This document shows, one piece after another, positions 9,073-19,000 of a DNA stretch of 64,000 bases (the stretch's first letter is position 1; every line of letters begins with the position of its first letter). The translations under genes and the position numbers were made by a program. Source of the DNA: Candidatus Hinthialibacter antarcticus (GTDB lineage: Bacteria; Hinthialibacterota; Hinthialibacteria; Hinthialibacterales; Hinthialibacteraceae); NCBI GenBank assembly GCA_030765645.1, contig JAVCCE010000027.1, positions 1 to 64,000 on the forward strand, written 5' to 3'. A model generated the notes under the pieces. The model saw only the letters and a list, made by a program, of their open reading frames with translations, was not told where the DNA came from and searched no databases.

Positions 9073-9126
9073 ATTATCCCCCCTGGCGCCTGCGGCGCCT
9101 TCCCCCCTTAAAAAAGGGGGGCTTTT
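9073..9126 (+). repeat. C-rich/G-rich palindromic repeat (family 2), possible terminator
   Basis: A CCCCCC...GGGGGG stem (9102-9107 with 9116-9121) followed by CTTTT, preceded by a GGCGCC-containing hairpin and an ATTATCCCCCC end. The same build recurs at 13808-13864, 36281-36324, 42936-42985 and 57195-57242. Lying 37 bases after the sulfatase stop, it could also end that transcript. Confidence 0.7.
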
Positions 9127-9134
9127 CTAATGTG

Positions 9135-9172
9135 CCATTGCGAGCGCAGCAAAGCAATCTCACGCAATGTCA
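9135..9172. repeat. GTCATTGCGAG-type interspersed repeat
   Basis: The sequence CCATTGCGAGCGCAGCAAAG and the following CAATCTCACGCAATG is a common type of bacterial interspersed repeat. Related, degraded versions occur near 33250-33322 and 54480-54521. Confidence 0.55.
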
Positions 9173-9195
9173 CGAATAGTATTTTGAGTTGGCTT

Positions 9196-9693
9196 TCAGT
9201 CGAGGCGGACGATTTTGTGAACGAGGGTTTCGCCGAGTTCGAGAACGCCGTAGGTGGCGCTGCCGTCGGCGTTGCAGGTGGCGCTGCCGGGGTTAAAGAC
9301 GAATTTATCGTCGATGGTATCGCTGAATGGAGCGTGGGAGTGGCCGAACAAGACGATATCCACATCGTCAAACGCTTTGGCGACCCGCTTTTCGAGATTT
9401 TTTTTCGGCCCCCAGCCATGAATGATGCCGATGGTGCGACCATTGACCTCAAGTTTTTTCTTTTCAGGAACCAGCGAGCGCACTTCTTCGGTATCCAGAT
9501 TTCCATAGACGGCGATTAACGGGGCGATTTTTTGGAATTCTTTATAGGCGTCTAAATCATTAAAATCGCCCAGGTGGACGATGACGTCTACGGTTTCCAG
9601 CGCGCTTAATAGTTGCAGCGGCAGCGGGCCCTCTTCGGGCAGGTGGGTGTCGGCGACAACGCCGATTACAGTTGTCTCTTTTGCGTCAGTCAT
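9196..9693 (-). CDS. YfcE/MJ0936-type metallophosphoesterase
   Basis: A 165-residue calcineurin-like phosphoesterase of the small YfcE/MJ0936 group, which hydrolyses phosphodiesters with two divalent metals. All metal motifs are present: VVADTHLP, HLGDFND, VYGNLD, IIHGWG and GHSHAP, ending with FNPGSAT. The length is typical of the single-domain family. It is transcribed away from the dockerin/TIG gene, and the two are separated by a promoter-containing gap. The physiological substrate is not predictable. Confidence 0.93.
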   Translation of the reverse strand: MTDAKETTVIGVVADTHLPEEGPLPLQLLSALETVDVIVHLGDFNDLDAYKEFQKIAPLIAVYGNLDTEEVRSLVPEKKKLEVNGRTIGIIHGWGPKKNLEKRVAKAFDDVDIVLFGHSHAPFSDTIDDKFVFNPGSATCNADGSATYGVLELGETLVHKIVRLD

Positions 9694-9777
9694 AAGATAT
9701 TCCGTTCAAGAGGGCATTGTACTCTTGGCGCCGGGGGGAGAAAGGGGGGCGATTCGTTGCCGAAGTCGCTCGAATAC

Positions 9778-9806
9778 ATGACAAATCCTTTAACATTTGC
9801 TATAGT
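9778..9806 (+). promoter_or_regulatory. Sigma-70-type promoter of the dockerin/TIG gene
   Basis: A -35 box ATGACA (9778-9783) and a -10 box TATAGT (9801-9806) are separated by exactly 17 bases. Each matches consensus at five of six positions. Transcription would start near 9813. Confidence 0.7.
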
Positions 9807-9812
9807 GCACAG

Positions 9813-9928
9813 TATTGTTGGGAATACTAACGGTTGATAAACCAGCCATTACGGTACATGTAACATACGTCCTTGATATCACCGGAGATGGAACCCCCGT
9901 CTCCCGTTGCCTAGGGAGCAAAAAGCCG
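9813..9928 (+). promoter_or_regulatory. Long folded 5' leader of the dockerin/TIG gene
   Basis: About 115 nt lie between the predicted start site and ATG 9929. Several short hairpins are visible: AGTATT/AATACT, GGTT/AACC, GGAGA/TCTCC and CCC/GGG, the last ending beside the ribosome-binding site GGGAGC. No match to a riboswitch class I know was seen. It could be a structured regulatory leader, or coincidence of short stems. Confidence 0.35.
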
Positions 9929-12340
9929 ATGAAGTATTGTACTACTTGGAGGTCCTTCGTTTGGGCGGTTTTGATTGTGTTCGCCGCCTTGCCTGTCTTC
10001 GCCCAAGGCTCATCCAACCCAATCGACAAAGTCGATTTGTTTCAATTGGCGGATGAATGGCAAACCACCACTGCTCCATTCGCGACCGACTTCAACACCG
10101 ACGGCGTCGTGAACCAGGAAGACCTTTTGTTTCTGATTCACAACTTCGGCGGAGAAATCGTCGGCCCGACTGATCCCGTCTCGACGCCGACGCCTGAGTT
10201 GCCGACTCCAACCCCTGAACTCCCGAGTCCAACGCCGGAGCCGACCTTCACGCCGCTGCCGACGATTACGCCGATTCCAACGCCTTTACCCTGTAATTTA
10301 GAAGAATTCACCCAAAATTTTGATGAAATCGCCGCCATCGACGAAGGCATGTTGATTACATACGACGAAACGGTCGATCAAACCACCCGCGATATTCTGG
10401 TGAGCGAAGGCCGCCTGCCAGACGGAAAACAACTGGCTCCCTGGTTTATCTTTGATGAGGCGGTTGACAACGCCGCTGACGGCGTCGCCAATAGCGCCCC
10501 CAAGAGCGCAGGGTTTAATTCTGAAGTTTTCTTTGGATTATCCTACTTTGACAACCAAGTTTCGGTTCTTGAAATCAACCAAGTGTTCAATACTGACTGC
10601 GCTTCAGCGCCGCGCATCGAATTTGATATCGCTTTTGATCTGGAACCGCTTTCGAATCCCGCTGTCATTCGTGATTACCTAGTGATCGAAGCCTATACTT
10701 CGGCTGACGACGCCTGGGCGCCGATTGATATCAACGGCGACAACCAAGTGATTACTGACTTGGGCGTCGTTGGAACCGGGCCGCTCAGCCAAGGCTCGTT
10801 CGACGGTATTTTTGATACGCAGCTCGATTTAGATAATTTTGAATTTCAACTTGAAAAGGGCCACTTTGTTACCGTGACCGGCGTATTGCCGAAAGACCAA
10901 ATCGTACGTATCGCGTTCCGCTTTGAGAGCGACAATAGCGGGTCTGACGGCTTGGGCGCGTTTATTGATAACATTCGCGTCTATGACGCGGTCGCAGGAG
11001 GCGACCCGGTCATTACCGCCGTGGTTCCACGAGATGGCGACGCGTTGTATGCCGACACCCAAAACCGCGTCACCATTCAAGGCGACAACCTGTCTCCGCT
11101 GACTGAGGTGATTTTCAACGCGCCCGGCGGCGCCCAGAACCTAGTCGGCGCCGTTTCAGGCAATGACGTCACGGTGACGCTGCCCGCGCTGAGCAACCCC
11201 GTTGACGCTGCGTCGGCCTCGTTGCAAGTCATTCGTAGCGACGGCGGTCAGTCGAATATATTTGATATTTCCATCGCGGCGGCGCCGAAGCCGGTCATCG
11301 CTGCGGTTGAGCCTCCGGTGTTCCCGCTGGCTGGAGTAGACACTTTCTTGACCATCACGGGCGACTTCTTCCGCCCCGCGTTTGACGGCGCCCCTCAAAC
11401 CAACGCAACCGTGGTCATCGCGCGGCAGGGAACCCGCGAGTTAACCATGAGCGACGCGTTCGACTATGACGTGCGTACGCGAACCCGAATCGAAGTGGAT
11501 GCGTTCCGTTTGCAGAACTTCGACCCGGGCAACGTAGAAATTTCTGTCTTGAACCAACTGTCAGGTCTCGAGAGCGATCCCGTCACCATTTCGCTTTCAA
11601 GCACAATTGATGTGATCGAATTCGTCGTCGAAGTCGGCGGTTTGGGCGGGCATAGTTATGAGCCGTCCATTGAGACCTACCTGCTTCAACGCGACCAGGT
11701 CTTCACCCTGATTTGGACCGGCGAAGGGTTTGATTCTGACACCTTCAACGTCGCCATTAACGGAGCGACCCTGATCGCTAACGCGTCCGCTCCGGTGAAT
11801 ATTCCCGGCGCCAGCGTTGACGTCGCGATTGGACAATTTAACACCACGCTTTCGATCTCGCCGCTGTTGATCGAAAACACGGGTACGCTCACGGCTGAAA
11901 TTTGGAACACGGGCGGAGCGAAACAAGCCTTCACCTTTGATTTGAACGACCCGCAGCCGCCGGTGTTGTTCCCTGATCTTGATGGAGATGATTGGAACGA
12001 CCAGGTCTTGTCGGCGACGGCGACGCACGAAGTACGAATCGTTGGCGACAACTTCCGTGGCTTGGGCATTCAAACCATTACGTCCGAATCACCCACACGG
12101 TTCTTCCTGATCCCAGTGGGTACGGCGGAAGAAATCGCGTTGCCGATGATTACAGAACTCTTTGACATCAACATTTCACCGCTGTTTGGAACCGGCGAGT
12201 CTGACGAAATGGTGCAGATTATTCCAGCCAACACGGTGATCCCTTCAACGACTCAAGCGTATCAGTTGAAGGCGCTGAATCCCGATTCGGGCCTGAGCGT
12301 AACCAGCACGGCTGACCAAGTCATCCAATTTACGCCGTAA
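9929..12340 (+). CDS. Secreted protein with N-terminal dockerin-like module, PT-rich linker and TIG/IPT domains
   Basis: Start ATG 9929 is chosen because it follows GGGAGC and opens a clear signal peptide (MKYCTTWRSFVWAVLIVFAALPVFAQ); the frame upstream is leader RNA. The mature protein begins with a dockerin-like calcium-binding pair (KVDLFQLADEW, then DFNTDGVVNQEDLLFLIHNF), then a linker of repeated PTPELP units (about residues 85-125). A large beta-sandwich region follows with at least two TIG/IPT-like immunoglobulin folds (ITAVVPRDGDALYADTQNRV; IAAVEPPVFPLAGVDTFLTI). The total is 803 residues. The role is probably adhesion or carbohydrate binding at the surface; no catalytic domain is recognisable. 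A strong terminator follows. Confidence 0.85.
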   Translation: MKYCTTWRSFVWAVLIVFAALPVFAQGSSNPIDKVDLFQLADEWQTTTAPFATDFNTDGVVNQEDLLFLIHNFGGEIVGPTDPVSTPTPELPTPTPELPSPTPEPTFTPLPTITPIPTPLPCNLEEFTQNFDEIAAIDEGMLITYDETVDQTTRDILVSEGRLPDGKQLAPWFIFDEAVDNAADGVANSAPKSAGFNSEVFFGLSYFDNQVSVLEINQVFNTDCASAPRIEFDIAFDLEPLSNPAVIRDYLVIEAYTSADDAWAPIDINGDNQVITDLGVVGTGPLSQGSFDGIFDTQLDLDNFEFQLEKGHFVTVTGVLPKDQIVRIAFRFESDNSGSDGLGAFIDNIRVYDAVAGGDPVITAVVPRDGDALYADTQNRVTIQGDNLSPLTEVIFNAPGGAQNLVGAVSGNDVTVTLPALSNPVDAASASLQVIRSDGGQSNIFDISIAAAPKPVIAAVEPPVFPLAGVDTFLTITGDFFRPAFDGAPQTNATVVIARQGTRELTMSDAFDYDVRTRTRIEVDAFRLQNFDPGNVEISVLNQLSGLESDPVTISLSSTIDVIEFVVEVGGLGGHSYEPSIETYLLQRDQVFTLIWTGEGFDSDTFNVAINGATLIANASAPVNIPGASVDVAIGQFNTTLSISPLLIENTGTLTAEIWNTGGAKQAFTFDLNDPQPPVLFPDLDGDDWNDQVLSATATHEVRIVGDNFRGLGIQTITSESPTRFFLIPVGTAEEIALPMITELFDINISPLFGTGESDEMVQIIPANTVIPSTTQAYQLKALNPDSGLSVTSTADQVIQFTP

Positions 12341-12363
12341 CTCAGATTGAATTGACGCTTATC

Positions 12364-12399
12364 AAGCCCCGCAGCCGACCGTTGCGGGGCTTTTGTTTT
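12364..12399 (+). terminator. Intrinsic terminator
   Basis: A ten-base perfect stem AAGCCCCGCA/TGCGGGGCTT (12364-12373 with 12383-12392) runs into TTTTGTTTT. It lies 23 bases after the dockerin/TIG stop codon. Confidence 0.93.
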
Positions 12400-12462
12400 G
12401 CTGCGCGCCGCCGATAATCTGCTATAATAGACGGTGTAACTTTGAAATGGGCTGCGAGACCA

Positions 12463-13716
12463 ATGGACGGCATTCGAAAACTTCTTCTCCTTTTTCTTCT
12501 GGTTGCGTTTGGGTTGCCGACGCAGGCGTTTTCGCCAGACACGTGGATCAAAGGCCTGTTGGGCGGCGACCGGCTCGAACCCAAGTACAACGACATCGAG
12601 TTTTGGGATTTTGACGATGAGCGTATGCGCGGCATCCGCGCGTTTTTCTATACGCTGCCTCAAGAGCGAGAAAACCGCCTGATCGACCAGCGGCTTCACA
12701 CCTTTATGACTCAATACCTGTCGTCGTTGTGCAGCGATGTGATTACGCTGGAGTCGTTCGACGACGTGAATGACCGTAAACAAACCAAACGCAAAGACGT
12801 CGAACTCGCCGTGGTCGATCTGATCAATCAATGGAAATTACAAAATAAAATTCAGCCGGACGCATTTTTTGACGCGCTGCTAAAAAGAGGCGTCGCGCTT
12901 GATGTGGATACCATCATTTTTTTAGAACGAACCGCCTATGAACAAACCTGGCGAAAAGATAAAAAAATGCTGCTGATCGGATTTGATTTGGTTGCGTTTG
13001 ATATGGACCTCGGCCAGCCGATTTATTCCAACCGCTTTTATTCGGAACTGCCTTGGTTCGGCGATAAGTCGTCGTACGTCAAAGCCGAACAAAAGGCGCT
13101 GCTGGATGCGGCGGATGCTTTGGGCAAAGCGTTTCAAGAAATCGCGGCGGGCATCAATTTATTGCACGCGAAAGAAGTTTCGGAAGCTGAAGCGCAACAA
13201 CGCGCCATGATGCGCGAGGAAAAAGAACAAGAGATCGAAGAATTTCGTCTGATGAAAAATCTGGTCGAGCAATCGCTGGGCGTGGTTGAAACCCGTCAGG
13301 AACCCGCAGGGCGCATCTACGAACTGGTCACCAATTTGAACGAGATTCGGCCGCTGATGGTATCGCGGGCGCTGCCGACCGACCAGGCGCAGGCGCGCCG
13401 CCAGTATGCGTTTGCGCTGCAAGAAGGCTTGCAAGCCATCGCCGCGTGGGACGCCGCCAAAAAAGCGCCGCTGATGGTCAACCCCGCCACGCCCGCCGCC
13501 GCGTCGAACGTGCAATCCAGCAGCGGATTTTTCCCGCTGGGCGGATTAGAAGCCGTCGATTGGCAATCCACAACGCTAGACGGCGGACAACAAACGCCCG
13601 CCAAGCGCGAGTTGCTTTCGCCCTACCCAATCGGCAATCCGTTTGACCGCAAGTGGCTGATCCCCGCCCGCAGCAACGAAGCGGGGTCGATTGGCGACGC
13701 AACATCGGCTAATTGA
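12463..13716 (+). CDS. Exported protein of unknown function, possibly CsgG/LpoB-like
   Basis: A 417-residue protein. MDGIRKL at 12463 is the preferred start because it opens a good signal peptide ending LPTQAF; an upstream in-frame ATG at 12442 is possible. The first half alternates helices and strands (AVVDLINQW, DTIIFLERTAYE, LLIGFDLVAFDMD), resembling the CsgG/LpoB-type fold of envelope proteins that probe multi-subunit assemblies. The second half has a charged helix (EAEAQQRAMMREEKEQEIEE), likely coiled coil. No catalytic motif was found. It has its own position between a terminator and a repeat. The fold suggestion is weak; the export signal is clear. Confidence 0.75.
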   Translation: MDGIRKLLLLFLLVAFGLPTQAFSPDTWIKGLLGGDRLEPKYNDIEFWDFDDERMRGIRAFFYTLPQERENRLIDQRLHTFMTQYLSSLCSDVITLESFDDVNDRKQTKRKDVELAVVDLINQWKLQNKIQPDAFFDALLKRGVALDVDTIIFLERTAYEQTWRKDKKMLLIGFDLVAFDMDLGQPIYSNRFYSELPWFGDKSSYVKAEQKALLDAADALGKAFQEIAAGINLLHAKEVSEAEAQQRAMMREEKEQEIEEFRLMKNLVEQSLGVVETRQEPAGRIYELVTNLNEIRPLMVSRALPTDQAQARRQYAFALQEGLQAIAAWDAAKKAPLMVNPATPAAASNVQSSSGFFPLGGLEAVDWQSTTLDGGQQTPAKRELLSPYPIGNPFDRKWLIPARSNEAGSIGDATSAN

Positions 13717-13807
13717 ATTACACTTCGTTTGAGTCAATGTAAAGTCATACTATGTAATTAGAAATACCACAAAATTTCTCATTTTGCTGCCTTCGAGTTT
13801 TTAACGC

Positions 13808-13864
13808 TTGATCCCCCCTAGCCCCCCTTAATAAGGAGGTGGCGCTGAAAGCGCCGGGGGGATA
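13808..13864. repeat. C-rich/G-rich palindromic repeat (family 2)
   Basis: The ends TTGATCCCCCC and GGGGGGATAAT are inverted repeats around two inner hairpins, CCCCCCTTA/TAAGGAGG and GGCGCT/AGCGCC. This is one of five copies in the window with the same build and different decay. The rest of the gap 13717-13959 shows no gene. Confidence 0.8.
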
Positions 13865-13959
13865 ATAGAAATAAAGTGAACAAGCAGTCAAAGTAGGGTG
13901 GGTTCTTAACCCACCATTTTTCTTGGGAGTGGAGTTTACGGTAGAAGAAGTTTAAGTGC

Positions 13960-15888
13960 ATGAAAATGAATAGCGAGACCAAAGACTTTTTTTCTATACA
14001 CCGAATTTTTCCATTGGCGATTGCGCCGTTGGTTTTATACGCCTGTGTGATTCGCGGCGAGTTTGTCTATGACGACGTGGCGATTACCGTCGTCGAAAAT
14101 CCCGCGCTGACCGGCGAGGCCTCGATGTGGGAGGTCTTATCGTGGGACCGCCCGCTGCGCGAATTTACCTACATGCTCGATCACGCCTTGTGGGGCTATA
14201 ACCCCATCGGTTACCACCTGCAAAACATCGCCTGGCACACCGCCAATGTGTTGATGGCGTATTTTTTATTTGGGATGCTGGGCGTTTCAACATCGACGGC
14301 GTTTTGGGCGGCGCTGATTTTTTGCGTGCACCCGATCAACGTTGAAGCGACCGCGTGGATCTCCGGCCGCAAGGAACAACTGTGCCTGTTTTTTGAATTG
14401 GTTTCGTGCGCGTGCTTCGTTGCTGCGCTGCAAGACCGCCAGCGGATTCACCGCCTCGCATACGCCGCGTCGATCATTGCGTTGTTGTTGGCGTTGCTGT
14501 CAAAACAAGTCGCCGCCGCCGCGCCCCTGCTGATGGTGGGCGCGCTGATCGCCTATCGTCGCATCAGTCTGGAAACAATCGCCTGGAAGCGGTTGGCGTT
14601 CGCCGCCGCGCCAATGTTTGTGATTGTGATTGGTTTTGTGATATTCGACTTCGGGTTGTTCTCACGATTGCAACAGGAACTGGTCGTCGGCGCCTATTTT
14701 GACCCCGGTGCGCGTGATGCGTCGTATACGGTTTTGTCAGCGCTGCTTACGCCGCTGGCGACGTTTGGGCGTTCGGCGTGGCTGTGTTTGGTTCCGCTCG
14801 ATCTGACCATCGAACACGCTTTCCCGCCAGTGCAATCGCTGTTCGATACCCGCTGGCTGCTGGGTGGAGCGGTGTTGGCGGCGGCTGTCGCTGGATGCGC
14901 GTTCACCTATAAACGCAGGCCGGAGATTTCGTTCGCGCTGTTTTGGTTTATGGCCGCCTGGGCGCCGGTTTCGGGTGCGTTGCCGATTTCATACTTGATC
15001 GCAGACCGTTATTTATATATTCCCTGTGTTGGGTTTTCATTACTGATCGCGTTTGGTTTGGTTCGGCTGTTGGGAAAATACCAGCGGGGGCCGCTGATTG
15101 GGTTGAGCATGGTGGTTTTATTATTCTCTGCGCAGACCATCAATCGCAGCCTCGATTGGCGCAATGAAATATCGCTTTGGAAGTCCGCCGTTGATTCACG
15201 CCCCCAACATGCGCCTGCCTGGGCGGCGCTGGGGTCGGCCTATCATCGCATCGGGATCGAGGACAAAGCGTTTGAAACCTGGAACCACGCCTTGAGTCTA
15301 GACGCCAACCAGCCGCAGGTATGGCTCAACATGGGGCGCGCCGAAAGCCAGCGCGGCGACGCCGACGCGGCGGAACGCAACTACCGAAAGGCCCTCGAAG
15401 CGGCGCCCAATTATGGAACGGCGTATTACAACCTCGCCGCATTAATCGAGAAACGCGGCGATAACAAGCAAGCGCTCGAGTATTTTCGCCTCGCCGCCAA
15501 ATATCTCACCGGAAAACGCAACGCCGAGCGCCGCCAAGGGCTGGCGCACTATAACATCTCACGGTTGCTGTTGCGCCTGGGTGAACCCGACGCCGCATAC
15601 ACTCATTTGGTGCGGGCGGAAGTTTTGGCCCCGCTCTATGCGCCGATCTACAATTTGAAGGGCATGTTGTTTGGCCGCAACCCCGTCGAGGCCCGAAGCG
15701 CCTTCCAGCAGGCGATTGAACTCGACCCGCTCTACGGAGAAGCCTACTACAACCTGGGCGTCCTTGAGTGGAAGCAGGGAAACCAGCATCAAGCACAGGC
15801 CCACTGGAAGCGCGCCGTCAACGCCAACCCCAATTTGCAGCCCGCCATTGATGAAGTGAGACAAGATTCCCCAAAAAATCGGGAATAA
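13960..15888 (+). CDS. TMTC-like polytopic membrane protein with C-terminal TPR repeats
   Basis: 642 residues. Residues about 15-395 form roughly ten membrane segments with the landmarks of the TMTC/DUF1736 group: an early acidic loop (FVYDDVAITVVENP), WHTANVLMAYFLF, and CVHPINVEATAWISGRKE. Residues about 405-630 are tetratricopeptide repeats (AWAALGSAYHRIGIEDKAFE, VWLNMGRAESQRGDADAAER, AYYNLAALIEKRGD, AYYNLGVLEWKQGNQHQAQA). Eukaryotic TMTCs and their bacterial relatives are thought to be GT-C-fold protein O-mannosyltransferases; here a lipid-linked sugar donor and exported protein acceptors would be the expected substrates, which is inference. It immediately precedes the secreted alpha-2-macroglobulin. 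Confidence 0.88.
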   Translation: MKMNSETKDFFSIHRIFPLAIAPLVLYACVIRGEFVYDDVAITVVENPALTGEASMWEVLSWDRPLREFTYMLDHALWGYNPIGYHLQNIAWHTANVLMAYFLFGMLGVSTSTAFWAALIFCVHPINVEATAWISGRKEQLCLFFELVSCACFVAALQDRQRIHRLAYAASIIALLLALLSKQVAAAAPLLMVGALIAYRRISLETIAWKRLAFAAAPMFVIVIGFVIFDFGLFSRLQQELVVGAYFDPGARDASYTVLSALLTPLATFGRSAWLCLVPLDLTIEHAFPPVQSLFDTRWLLGGAVLAAAVAGCAFTYKRRPEISFALFWFMAAWAPVSGALPISYLIADRYLYIPCVGFSLLIAFGLVRLLGKYQRGPLIGLSMVVLLFSAQTINRSLDWRNEISLWKSAVDSRPQHAPAWAALGSAYHRIGIEDKAFETWNHALSLDANQPQVWLNMGRAESQRGDADAAERNYRKALEAAPNYGTAYYNLAALIEKRGDNKQALEYFRLAAKYLTGKRNAERRQGLAHYNISRLLLRLGEPDAAYTHLVRAEVLAPLYAPIYNLKGMLFGRNPVEARSAFQQAIELDPLYGEAYYNLGVLEWKQGNQHQAQAHWKRAVNANPNLQPAIDEVRQDSPKNRE

Positions 15889-15948
15889 TTTTCCCTGGTT
15901 GTGATATATAGATGTAGATGGCCTTGTCTATAGTCGTTGCCAGAATTG

Positions 15949-15988
15949 TGTGCGGATTGAACGCACAGAATTTTGATAAACGCTCTAA
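15949..15988 (+). promoter_or_regulatory. Leader element shared with the efflux MFP gene, copy A
   Basis: A small hairpin TGTGCG/CGCACA (15949-15954 with 15962-15967, seven-base loop) is followed by the segment AATTTTGATAAACGCTCTAA. The 28 bases 15961-15988 match 60348-60375 at 25 positions. The element ends 43 bases before the alpha-2-macroglobulin start. No proper -10 box sits at promoter distance from its TTGATA, so I read it as a leader/operator element rather than a promoter. Confidence 0.55.
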
Positions 15989-16031
15989 TTCAGGGAGACA
16001 ACGGGTTCTCATACCCATTTGGAGAGTGACC

Positions 16032-19000
16032 ATGAACCGCTATTTCGTCGGGATATTCGTCCCATTATTTCTTTTCGTATTCAGCATGATGGCTTCAGCG
16101 CAAGTCATTGCTGAATATCCGATCACTCAGAAGACCGTGCAAAGCGGCGAATTGATTCTCTCGCCAGTCATCGACTTCGGCCTCGCCCCCGGCGGCGCCA
16201 TTCGTACCGTGGCGGGTGACGCGTTCCGTGAAGGCTACCAACTTACGCTAAAACCCGGCGAAGGCCTGCTGATTGTGGCGCGGGACGCGGTCGCGATTCA
16301 AAGCGCTGGCGGACCTGCGGTCTCGGTTGAATATGACGTAGTCAGCGGCGACGCCAATGTTGCAGTGGTCGCGTTTAATTCGGTTGAGGGAATCCCCGAC
16401 GGACAAATCGGCTTGACCCAGCGCATGAGCCACGGCGAAGCCACGCCTGGAACGCCCGAACGCCTAGTGTGCCTGTTCGCGCCGCCGTCAGGTTCGATGC
16501 AGCCCGCCGTCCAAGTTGTCAACCTGACGGACGTGGAGGCGCGGGTGGCGTTGTATTCACTGGCGGTTCGCATCATTGAAGGCATCGAAGAAAAATCGGA
16601 AGTGTTTCAATCGTGGGCGTTCTCCGAATTGGATGAGAACATCCGTCTTAACATAAACAACGATCAGGGCGAGCCGGTTTATGATGCAGAAGGTGACCGC
16701 TGGATGCTTCGGACTGAAGCGAACCAGGCAGCGAACATGGCGGTTCCTGTCGGTTCGATTGAGACTGTTGAAGAGGAAACTCTTTTCTACGCCAAGATTG
16801 ACGCCAACCGCGATCCAGATGCCGACGGGACATTTGCCTCGCTCTTTTATGGTGAAAATTGGGCGTCGGGCGTGTTTATCAAAAACGAGAACCTGAAGAC
16901 GTTCAATGGCGTGACTTATTTTGGAGGCGGTGGAAATTTCTTGCCTCCGGCTGAGTCGCTTGACCTGGTTTTGCAAAACGGCGCAGGCGCCAATGGCGGC
17001 GTAGTCAACGTTGATAACGTCGAGGTGCGTAGGTTGACGATGAACAGCGCTGACTATACGCCGATTGTTTCTGTCGCGGCGCCGAAGACCCTTGCGGCGA
17101 TTTTGGCTGCGCCCAAAGAAATGTTCCGGCTAAACCAAGCGTCATTTTCCATCAACACGCTTGACGCTTCAACGCGCAATGCGGTCAGTGTTCCTTATAA
17201 AGTGATGTTAACCAAAGACGGCGAATCGCTCTTACTGGGATCGGGTGAAACCAGCGCATCAGGATTTGACGCGAAGACGTTTACCGTGCCTGCCTCCGCA
17301 AACGGCGAATGGCAGATTGTAGTCGAAGCCTTCGGGCGCACCCTCGCCCAAGGCCCGGCGCAGATTGAAGACGGCGCCTTGCTCTTGATCGAAACCGATA
17401 AGCCCATCTATCAGCCGGGGCAAAAAATCCAGGGGCGCATTCTTCTTCTCGACAACACCTTGCGCCCGCTGGCTGGCGAGGTCGAACTGAACATCGCCGA
17501 CGCCAAGGGCATCCGCATTTATAAAATGACCGAACAAGCCAGCGACTACGGCGTGGTCCCGTTTGAACTACCGCTAGCGAGCGAAGTCAACATGGGAACC
17601 TGGAAACTCACCGCAGAAAGCGGCGACGCCAAAACCGAACTCGACCTCGAAATTGACCGCTATGTCTTGCCGTCGTTTGAGATTGATGTGCAGGTTGAGA
17701 AAGAGTGGTTTCTGGTTGATGAAGCCATCACCGGAACCATTGAAAGCAACTACTTCTTTGGGCAGCCGGTGAAAGGCGAGGTCAAGATCGAAGCCTATCG
17801 TTACGTTTCGACCTGGGAACAATACGCCGAAGTCTCAGGCCGCCTCGAAGATGGACGCTATGAGTTTGAACTGCCGCCTGTGACCTATGCCGCCGGGACC
17901 GCCAGCGAAGAAGGCGACGCTACTCTGCAACTAAAACTCTCCGTCGTCGACGACGGCGGCAAAGAAGAACTGACCGACAAACTCTTGCGCATCGTTGACG
18001 CAGGCGTCTCGCTCAAACTGGTGAATGACTCGCCCGTCATCAAACCCGGCTTGCAGCAGGATGTGCTCATTCTCTCTCAGACGCCCAACGGCGCGCCGCT
18101 CTCGACGGACGTTTCGATTGACTTGGTATTTGTGGATGAGAACGGATCGACGGTTGGGCAGATTGAAGATCGCGCCGCGACTGACAACGGCTTGCTCACT
18201 TATACATACAGTGTTCCCGCTGACGCGGCGGTGGGTACGTTTTCCGTCAGCGCCAGTTTAGACGGCAAATCGACCAGCGCGTATGAAGTGTTAAACGCGG
18301 CCTACTCGCCCGGCGCTCATTTCATTCACGTTCGTCAGCGCCAGCCGGGCATGTTCACGGTTGGAGACGTTGCGACATTTGACGTGTTCTCGACAAACCC
18401 GGGGACAGTGTTTTATGAAGTTTATTCCAACGGTCGCACCGTATTTTCACAAACCAGCAATGACGGCGTGATCGAGTTTTCTGTCCAACCGCAAATGAGC
18501 GGTAGTGCGCGGCTGATGGTGTATATGATTCAGCCCAACAATGAAATTTCCGCCGACGTGCTGCCGTTTGAAGTCGAAGCCGTCGCGTCGGATTTGTTAC
18601 GAGCGGATTTCAGCGCGGAAGAAGTGCGCCCCGGCGAAGCGGTGACGCTTCAAATCTCCACGCGGCAAAATGCGATGGTGGGCGTATCCATTGTTGATGA
18701 AGCGGTCTATTCGCTGGTCGAAGGCCGCCTGAATTTACAAAACATTTTTGCGCAGTTAGAAGAAATCTTCATGCAACCGCAAGTTGAAGTTCATGACGAT
18801 CAGGGCTTCGGACGTGGCTTTCCACCTCCTGCGTTGAAGGGCGCGCAAGACTTGCTGGCTGATAACAACCTGCAAATTGTTGCGTCAGAAGAATTGACGG
18901 TTCCCCAAGGCCGCACACTCGACCCATGGCTGTTGTTTAACAATGACCTGATTCGCCGAGGCGTTCCCTTCGAGTTTTTCCCGTTCCCCGAAGCGGTTGA

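Noticed and set aside
9841-9928. A cyclic-di-GMP or other known riboswitch in the dockerin/TIG gene leader
   Set aside because: Hairpins are present, but the conserved sequence blocks of the c-di-GMP-I class and other classes I could recall are absent.
15973-16000. Reading TTGATA/TTGACA in the shared leader element as a -35 promoter box
   Set aside because: At 17 bases downstream neither copy has a sequence resembling TATAAT, while the conserved part extends past the hexamer as one block.
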